Assembly (NCBI GenBank): GCA_949775045.1
Contig: OX459106.1
Span: 2,468,727 to 2,532,726 of the forward strand
DNA: 64,000 nt
Reading direction: 5' to 3'
Origin: Metridium senile
Taxonomy: Eukaryota > Cnidaria > Anthozoa > Actiniaria > Metridiidae
The position numbers and the translations under genes are program-made. Below the pieces are notes generated by a model that made no database searches, was not told where the DNA came from, and worked only from the letters and a program-made list of their open reading frames with translations. Each line of letters begins with the position of its first letter. Position 1 is the stretch's first letter. Positions 56,119 to 64,000 of this stretch are shown here, one piece after another.

Positions 56119-57380
56119 CTTTTAGTGTGGCCATACCGCGAATGGTGTGTGGATTTGTAAGTGATTTGAGCGTATTTAAAGACGTAGAATCCATAGTTTT
56201 GATATCAAAGCAGCCAACAATGCTTAATGTCAACACTAAGTGTAGCTTTGTGTAGCTAGTTTGACCACGTGCTAATGTCGCAAAGAATCCTGGGTGTTAT
56301 CGCCTCGATTTCAAAATCTTCGACGTGGAAATGAAAGACAGACGGCGTTGCATTTTAAGACTCGTGCCGGCCATAGGCCTGGGCACGAGTAATTAAAAAG
56401 TGTTCGTTGCAAAATGTTTATCTAAAATGACAATGATGTTGTGTTTTCAAACGAAGCGAGCGAATTTCAAAAAGCGTTTACAAATGTAAGAACAAATGAG
56501 TTTCAAATACTCACTGAAAATAAACAAGTTACATAGATAAAATGTCTTGGTTTTACAGTAATTTTCAAATTCAATTTTTGCTTATATTTATCTGAATTCG
56601 ACGGTTGTTTAATGTTGAATTGCTCAACAGGTTGGCAAGGAGCACGTGCTCGTCTTTTTTCTCGCTGGAATGACTGCAAGTGTTAACTACAGAAGAGGTG
56701 CTGCTTTGAATGGCGCCAGAATGGCTATAAGACAATTTCTCGAACATCATCCTTTGGGTTTCCAAGGAGTTATGGCTATATGACTGAATGCTTGTGGTGT
56801 TTGCATGGCTTGTTAACTCAGAAATGATGTTGCGTGACAGCGTCACGGATTGGTTGCACAATTATGTCTCCGATAAATATTTTAGTTTTCATCGTTTTTC
56901 TACGTCTACGTCCGATGCGAGTGAAATTTTAGCCTCCTTTTGTACTTTGCCATCAATCAACAGTGGTTTTAATAGCAGGGAAAACTCTTCATATTTAGTC
57001 GTGGGAAATACATAAGTTCGTATACATCGTGAGATCCGTTGTTCGCTGACGATTGTCAATTTACTGACTCCCTCCCGGTCAGGGTTAAATTTGCAATCGT
57101 TCCCAGGCCATATCGCGCCTTCAACGGCTTTTCTGTTCCGGATTGTACCTTCACGGTTAAAATGGCGGTTTTCGTAGTCGTTTTATTGAGGGTCTGGAGG
57201 GCTCACGGCTCAGTACCGCGCGCTGGCTCGAAGAATTTGGTATGGATTTATAGCCAAACAACCCTTCCTTAGCTGTGAGGAGTGATTTTTGGAAAGGCAT
57301 TGTTTTTCGTGGAAAAAAAGCTTCTGAAGTAGACTGGATTGGAAGTGAGTTGGTGCCGCTAGCGTCCAACCTTGTCAATA
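56119..57380. other. No supported gene
   Basis: A Ser-rich open frame on minus (56571-56861) has no recognised features. Confidence 0.4.
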
Positions 57381-57643
57381 TACACCTAATCCAAAAAACG
57401 TTGTCTGGTCCGCCGCACAGTCCTCGCGCCAAGACTGTGAAAGATATTGGTTATATCTAATCAGTAATTAATTAATTTGCATGTTCACACTCTAGTGTGG
57501 TACTTTTTTCAACGAAATAATGTTGTGCCTACCTTTATTTTCTTGTTTTATCACTCTTATCAAAATATTCACTGTGTTTTCCTTCACGGTCTTGGCGCGA
57601 GGACTGTGCGGCGGACCCGACAACGTTTTTTGGATTAGGTGTA
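57381..57643. mobile_element. TACACCTA-ended MITE, distinct subfamily
   Basis: TACACCTAATCCAAAAAACG and complement, arms about 60 bp with CCGCCGCACAGTCCTCGCGC; TA on both flanks. Confidence 0.88.
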
Positions 57644-57873
57644 TATATTAACAAGGGGATGTACAACTGGTCAAATGTTCCAAACATTCTTCACAGACAT
57701 TATCAGAGACCACAAAAAACATCCATGTAAGAAGTGTAAATTTAATTGACATATTTCTATTAAAATTATGATTCACCATACATTCCCTTGTACTAAGTCT
57801 ACGCTTGGGCTACCTGTGATTAAACCAGTGATGCATGACAAGCCAGCTTCTAAGAAGTCAACAACTAAGCCTA

Positions 57874-58138
57874 AAGCCTGGTTCACACGGTGTCATAATT
57901 ATGACTATGATTATGACGTTATGTCACACGTGTGAACCGTACAATCTTAGTCGTAAACGTGGTTATGATTATGATTATGACGCCGTGTAACCACGTTTAC
58001 GACTAAGATTGTACGGTTCACACGTGCGACATAACGTCATAATCATAGTCATAATCATAAGAAAATGGAAACTTCTACATTTCTTATGACTGTGCTTATG
58101 ATTATGACTATGATTATGATGCCGTGTGAACCAGGCTT
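57874..58138. mobile_element. MITE rich in TTATGATTATGA, within the LINE
   Basis: AAGCCTGGTTCACACGG and complement; a central perfect stem around CGTGGTTATG. Confidence 0.85.
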
Positions 58139-58773
58139 AAAGTTCCTAAACTCCGTTGCTTGCTCCTGAATTGCCGAAGTGTTAGGAATAAACGAGGAGC
58201 TTTAGAATAAGTAATAGCTGAACAGAAACCAGACATTATACTTGGGACGGAATCGTGGCTCAGTCAAGACATAACAAACGGAGAAATATTTCAGGCCAAT
58301 TATAATATATTCAGAAAGGAACAGAGTGTCAGAAATACGAGGAGGAGGTGTTTTTCAGGCAATTAAGACTGACCTATTGGCATCTCTCAAGCAAGATCTC
58401 GATTCTGACTGTGAGTGCATCTGGACACAATGTCAACTTGCTGGTCGTCGATCTCTAGTATTTGGAAAGTATTACAACCCTGATGGAAGTGTATCTAGTT
58501 TAGAGAAATCCTTGTTAAAGATTGGCTGCAAAATCGATAGTCATGACGTTATTCTAGCAGATGATTTCAACATCCCACATATAAACTGGTCTATTAACCA
58601 GAACTCAGGACTCGATCCTCCAGCAAACAAGCTTGTTGATCTTCAGAATGAGTTTTGCTTTAAACAGATGGTTCACGAACCCACTAGACGTCAAGATAAC
58701 ACAGCAAATATTCTAGACCTGATATTTACAAATAACGCCTCGTCGTTAATAAAAGCATGAAATGGTTGCATTT

Positions 58774-60301
58774 GATGGATTGTGACTAAAAGTACACACG
58801 AGTACATACGAGTAACATACGAGTAACATACGACTACATACGACTACATACTAAGTACTTATTGACTGAGTGGGAGGGCCGTACGGGAAAATATTTGGCT
58901 CGCGGTCATGACGTACGGAACGAGCGCAGCGAGGTCTGTACAAATGACCAAGAGCCAAATATTTTCCCGTACGGCCCGACCTAACTCAGTCAATAAGTTT
59001 TTTATCATATGACCCACTCTTTTTAATTTAAAGGCCATTTTTGTTGTGATGTTTCGAGTAGCTGGTCCGTACGTGTTTGTACGGACCAGGTGAAAAAAGC
59101 CTTACGGACCCCATCACGTGACTTTTTACAAAGGTTTTCTTAAGAGCGCGCGCCGGGCAAAATACGGGTCATATGATAATAAGTACTTATTGACTGAGTG
59201 GGAGGGCCGTACGGGAAAATATTTGGCTCGCGGCCATGACGTACGGAACGAGCGCAGCGAGGTCCGTACAAATGACCAAGAGCCAAATATTTCCCCGTAC
59301 GGCCCGACCTAACTCAGTCAATAAGTTTTTTATCATATGACCCGTATTTTGCTCAGCGCGCGCCATTTTTGTTGTGATGTTTCGAGTAGCTGGTCCGTAC
59401 GTGTTTGTACGGACCAGGTGAAAAAAGCCGTACGGACCCCATCACGTGACTGTTTTCCGAAGGTTTTCTTAAGAGCGCGCGCCGGGCAAAATACGGGTCA
59501 TATGATAAGACTACATACGAGTAACATACGAAAAAAAGACAAAAAAATGGATTTAAAAATGAAAAAAAAAGACAAATAAAATGGATTTCGAAATGAAAAA
59601 AAAAAGACAAAAAAATGGATTTAAAAATGAAAAAAGACAAAAAACGTTGAAATTACATTGAAAATGTACAATTTTAGCTAATGAATGTCTCAAAAAATTC
59701 ATAAAAATAAATTAAAAACTGCAATTGCACAGTATACAGTTACCTGCATGGGTTAATAATTGCTTTAAATGTTGTGCAATTGCAGTTTTTTATTCATTTT
59801 CATGGATTTTATGATATTTTATAAGACACTCATTCTAAAATGTGGTATAATTGTAATTAATAAATATCAATTTTTAATCCTTTTTTTGTTGTCTTTTTTT
59901 CACTTTTAAATCCATTTTTTTCCTTCTTTTTCATTTTTAAATCCATTTTTTTCCCTTCTTTTTCATTTTTAAATCCATTTTTTTGTCTTTTTTTTCATTT
60001 CGAAATCCATTTTTTTGTCTTTTTTCATTTAGAAATCCATTTTTTGTTGTCTTTTTTTTCATTTTGAAATTCATTTTTTTGCCTTTTTTTCATTTTCTAA
60101 ATCCATTTTTTCCCTTTTTTTTCGTATGTTACTCGTATGTTACTCGTATGTAGTCGTATGTTACTCGTATGTTCTCGTATGTTCTCGTATGTTACTCGTA
60201 TGTTACTCGTATGTACTCGTATGTACTCGTATGTACTCGTATGTAGTCGTATGTTACTCGTATGTTACTCGTATGTACTCGTGTGTACTTTTAGTCACGA
60301 T
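58774..60301. mobile_element. MULE-like non-autonomous element
   Basis: Ends GAT(T/C)GTGACTAAAAGTAC with tandem ACGAGTA(A)CAT units; direct repeats GCATTTGATG at 58764-58773 and 60302-60311 flank it (10-bp target duplication). Inside, 58852-59180 is duplicated at 59180-59510, and TTTTTTGTCTTTTTTTCATT repeats fill the right part. Confidence 0.8.
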
Positions 60302-60690
60302 CGCATTTGATGTGCTGTTGAAGTGCGAAAGAAAAAAGATCCCAAAACGTAAAGTCGTCTTGCGAAAGAAAGCCAACATCGACAAGATGAAGGATGATAT
60401 CTTAAAATTTCAACGCCATTATATGTCAACCTCGTCGTCAAAACCAGTGGATGAAAAATAGTCGGAGTTAATTTGAAAATGCTATCAAAACTATTATGGA
60501 GGCGAATATTCCTTGTAAAATCACATCTTCTCGTCATAATTTACCCTGGTTTAATAGAAAGCTTCGTAGGATGTGTAAAAAGAAACAAAGCATCTACAAT
60601 TAACAAAGAGAAAAAAAAACAAATGATAAAAAGCACTGGAACAGTTATAACATGATTAAGAAAAATCTACACGTGTTTCATGGGTCAGAG

Positions 60691-60842
60691 TTGTTCTCAT
60701 TAACCCGTGAAACAAAGTGTATTAGGTAAAGTGTGATAGTTATAACTATAATTGTGATAACAATAAAAGAACACAATGGAATTCAGGTGCATTAAAGAGA
60801 GATACACTAAAGAGTATTTTAAGGGTTAATTAAAAAAACCCA
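60691..60842. mobile_element. GTGGTTTTCA-ended MITE, copy 2
   Basis: GTTCTCATTAACCCGTGAAA with an inverted partner ending near 60842. Confidence 0.7.
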
Positions 60843-61294
60843 GCTATAATCGGAGGGGACTGTTAACTATGATTAATTGACTTAATTAGCTTAAGCATTG
60901 GTTCTATTTTGTTGAACGCTGTAGAATGGTTGTTGAACGATGTTGAAGTATGTGGGCAAACGATTTCAACATGGCCATATTCAACAAATTTAAACGGATC
61001 GATGTTGAAGCAAATCAGTGAAGCCGTTTAGCCCGGCCTTTAATATTAATCATATGACTATAATTATAGATGCATTAGGCTACATGGAATTGTGCAAGTC
61101 AGTTTGCCGCAGAAGTTTCTATAACGAACAATTTGCATAAATATCATTTCATTTACACTGGATTTGATTTTAATCCGTGACTGATCTATATAGAAACTAG
61201 AGGTGTTTGCATTAGCCCGTGAAACAAAGTGTATTAGTGTAAACCATTATTATCATATAACAACAAAAGAACACAATTGAATTAAGGTGCATTA

Positions 61295-62539
61295 CAGGGG
61301 CGGATCCAGGATTTTACAAAGGGGGGTGGCTAACTCCAAAATCAATTAAAATGATAGGTCTAGGGTTGCGGACAACTCTTTATGTCTAGGCAATGCAAAA
61401 TTCATATCATACATTTATAAAAATAATACATTAAAAAAAATAATTTGTAAAAATAACTCGATATCTCGGACTTTTCCCAGCCCTTGAATGTCTGTAAATA
61501 GAGGTTCCACTGCACCTATTTAAAAAGGTGAAGGAACCGAAAAGGATACACAAATATGGATTGGCACGTAACTGCAATCCGAAATAAACACCGGCGAGGT
61601 TCAAAGTAAGCAGATTAGAACGATCATTTATGTCCCGAGATCAATTAAGACTTGCCTTTTCGAATTGACAGTTACTTATTACTTATCACCTAAATAAATT
61701 AAGCAGTTTCGAAAACAAATATAGCGGAATTTCAAACAGAGAAAAGTACAAACCTTACAACATTAGGTATGCAAGAGAGAGGGTGCTATCATTTTCCTTG
61801 GGTGATTCTTTATAAATGCCTCGCAAACCTGTTCTCTACTAATGGGGATGACATGCCCATGCATGGCAATAACGGCTAAGTCAGATAATCTTTGCGTTGT
61901 CATCGTGATTCTTAGCCATGTGTGCACTCGCCTTACACAGGAGAATGAGCGTTCAGCCTCCGTGCTACCAATTGGCAAAACAGCAAGAATTTTCAAAAGT
62001 TATCTGATGTTAGGAAAGAACATGTTATCAGCATGCTTTGACAAAAGTGATGTCACAGATGTTTCCTCTATGGCCTGGCGCTTGCAGTGATTGGTCCAGC
62101 GAGACAGCTCACTTTCAAAGGCCGATGAAACTGGCAGCAAGTGATCCCACTTCTATTGCAGGACGTTGGCAAGTTCATATATGGCTTCTGATGACTTTGT
62201 GACGATTATTGTGGGGACGAGAGCACAGAGCTCGTAATGCGCTCGCTTTTCCTTGCTGTTTTTTCGGATGAACGCTGCTACCATGTACTACAGGCTCTCA
62301 TGACAACTGAGATTTACGAGAATAATAATAAAGTATTGATTCCGATCAAAATAAAACTAATTATTTAAAATTATTAAATTATTCAAGTTAACTCTTTGAC
62401 TATTTTTATACAATGGGACATATTCATATTTTTTTCTTTTGTTTACTGATTATAATCAACTAATCATTTTTCCTGTTTTAAATCCTGCAAAGAGGGGGGT
62501 GGCTAGCCACCCAATCCACCCCCCCTGGATCCGCCCCTG
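61295..62539. mobile_element. hAT-superfamily element, degraded
   Basis: CAGGGGCGGATCCAGGATTTT and complement, flanked by CATTA (longer near-match GTGCATTA/CTGCATTA). It contains a transposase remnant. Confidence 0.85.
61763..62060 (-). pseudogene. hAT transposase C-terminal (hATC dimerisation) remnant
   Basis: LAVLPIGSTEAERSFSCVRR and TTQRLSDLAVIAMHGHV are the hATC signature; an in-frame stop sits just before LLKILAV and the catalytic part is missing. Confidence 0.85.
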
Positions 62540-62580
62540 CATTAAAGACAAAGTGTGTTTCACAGGCTAATGAAAACAAC

Positions 62581-63259
62581 TCGATTAGTGACCATTTTAC
62601 TTGTGTTACCCCTAATGTTATAGTGATTCTTTGCCGTTTATTTCTTTTTAGCAGTTTTTAATAACTGTATAATGAGTAACAGTGAACATGGAATAAGAAT
62701 TATGAATTCTATGTTTACAATTAATGCTAGTATAGAGCTTTTAGAGCAAAATTATGTGGTGTCAAGTGACATTTCATTTAGTGTTAATGTCTTTTTTGTC
62801 CATATTTGTTATTTTATTATAGTATACGTATACTGATGTAAATACAAATAAAGTGAACCAACAATGTATTAATAATAATAATATATTCAAAGTAACAGAG
62901 AAGGGCGTTCCGATGGGGATATATCATTACTCGACGCTTTGTTTGTCAGTACTAGACCGAATGACAAACTGTCTCGGTAAACACCCCTTTCACAGTTGCA
63001 TGGTTCGGTTGAACATCCGTAGAACACACTAGCCACAGCACCAAAGCGCATGCAATGTATGCGTCAAACAAAATTGTAAACATCACATTGTTTCTCTAGA
63101 GATGAGAGTCGACATTGTTTTAAGTTAATAACTTGATATTGTGCAACCAAGTTCGTCTAGCATTAACCCAGAGTCCCTAGTGTATAGAAAGGGCTCATTT
63201 TATCACAGTTAATTCATAGATCCACTATCCATTGCATTGTGTTCTATATTTGGGGATGT
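62581..63259. other. No gene seen
   Basis: LINE-like 3' tail with AAT repeats near 62840-62885; otherwise unremarkable. Confidence 0.4.
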
Positions 63260-63375
63260 TTATATGATGGTGAGTTGTCCCTGCTAGCCGGGATAACTCT
63301 ATTGTTTTATATTCCCCTGGGGACACTAAACAATAGAGTTACCCCGGCTAGCAGGGACAACTCGCCTTCATATAT
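63260..63375. mobile_element. Palindromic MITE
   Basis: GAGTTGTCCCTGCTAGCCGG and complement; centre CCCCTGGGG. Confidence 0.85.
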
Positions 63376-63913
63376 AGAGCCCTTTAGTTACTGTTGCTGC
63401 TTCGACCAACAAGCCAAATACATTTTTGACAATATACAGCACGAATATACATAGATTGCTGGAAACTTTATAAATCCGTCTTGGAATATATGTATTCTAA
63501 GAGTACGTTAAAAAAAAACAGTAAATGCGGTAAATCTTTTTGAAATCTACGATGTTTGTCGGACACTCTATATTCCATTGGGAATACTGCGCAATTCATT
63601 CATGTTCAATCAAACCGAAATTGTGGATCTGTGAATAATATCCATTGACTATGAGTTTATTCATTAGAAGACTTTCATATAACCCACTTTTAACATGATG
63701 CGCAAATGAACATATCTGTAAAATAACATGCTAATGAAATATGCGTGTAGCTATTTGCCTTCATTTGCCTTCATTTCCCTAGCGCACATCGAATCGCTTA
63801 ATTGAAATATACCCTGCTAGCCGAGGAAGTTCGTATCGCGCGCTCTTCTGTGTAGAAAGAGATAAACTGTAAAATGGTTTTCAACGTTTAATCTTTGTAG
63901 GTGTGTAGACATC

Positions 63914-64000
63914 ATGAATTCCAAGCTTGTCGTTGTATTTCTTCTGTGTGCTGTTCTTGCCGTCTCCGTGACATCTAGGCGTGTACCAGAATGGGATGAA
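63914..64000 (+). CDS. Secreted peptide/protein precursor, 5' part (cut by window end)
   Basis: An exon begins after CTTTGTAG at 63900; its ATG at 63914 opens MNSKLVVVFLLCAVLAVSVT then SRRVPEWDE, a textbook signal peptide with likely cleavage after VTS. The frame is open to the window edge. The acceptor just before the ATG implies an upstream non-coding exon, as in the RPamide-like gene. The mature product is outside the window. Confidence 0.65.
   Translation, partial: MNSKLVVVFLLCAVLAVSVTSRRVPEWDE

Larger units (their letters stand above)
57810..60660 (+). mobile_element. LINE endonuclease-region fragment with two nested insertions
   Basis: KLRCLLLNCRSVRNKRGAL then KPDIILGTESWLSQDI and DVILADDFNIPHINW are AP-endonuclease motifs of non-LTR elements. 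Frameshifts and stops break it. It resumes at 60302 after the MULE-like insertion. Confidence 0.8.
61203..62580. mobile_element. GTGGTTTTCA-type MITE, copy 3, split by a hAT element
   Basis: Left part 61203-61294 and right part 62540-62580 match the continuous copy at 60691. Confidence 0.75.

Noticed and set aside
56571..56861. Ser-rich minus-strand frame as a gene
   Set aside because: Composition is simple, with no signal peptide, domain or clear splice sites.
57039..57272. Plus-strand frame before the 57.4-kb MITE
   Set aside because: Runs into transposon-end sequence and has no recognisable domain.

Overview
The window is a piece of an AT-rich animal nuclear genome. Genes have many GT-AG introns, AATAAA poly(A) signals, TATA boxes on peptide genes, tRNA-like retroposons, LINE fragments and very many fold-back DNA transposons. 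A gene for axonemal dynein assembly (motile cilia), together with peptide precursors that carry signal peptides, KR cleavage sites and Gly amidation donors, one ending in Arg-Pro-Gly as in sea-anemone RPamides, suggests a cnidarian, probably an anthozoan such as a coral. That placement is inference.

Layout. (1) 4053-33851, minus strand: a 15-exon DNAAF3 gene. All 14 introns are GT-AG, phases agree throughout, and the spliced CDS is 1458 nt (485 aa). Its introns hold most of the repeats in the left half. (2) 24186-28026, plus strand, inside DNAAF3 intron 4: a complete 6-exon gene with TATA box and poly(A) signal. It encodes a 183-aa secretory precursor releasing two histidine-rich peptides (WWHHHNHHQHHHHHHY and WWHHHHHHHHRHHTQHHHHY), each followed by Gly-Lys-Arg and so predicted to be amidated. 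I recognise no described family and consider it the most exciting item here. (3) 33995-35374, plus strand: NDUFV3, a complex I accessory subunit, head-to-head with DNAAF3 (143 bp between start codons, probable bidirectional promoter). (4) 36-46 kb: no recognised gene; fold-back elements, a tRNA-like retroposon, about 45 copies of a 47-bp satellite, and LINE remains. (5) 46302-52900, plus strand: a peptide precursor of about 85 aa ending KR-SEIGLPWPFAKVRPG-stop, predicted to give an RPamide-type peptide. Its 5.5-kb intron contains a roughly 3-kb element with inverted ends, and inside that lies a possible two-exon minus-strand gene for a 66-aa secreted protein. (6) 53-64 kb: LINE pieces (endonuclease and RT C-terminus) split by DNA transposons, a broken hAT transposase, and at the right edge the first coding exon of another secreted product (from 63914).

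Together, two housekeeping/ciliary genes share a promoter, and three or four small secreted-peptide genes lie in and beyond them in a landscape shaped by inverted-repeat transposons. Several nested insertions can be read exactly because uninterrupted copies are also in the window. All gene models come from reading splice sites and reading frames by eye; no alignment or transcript was available.
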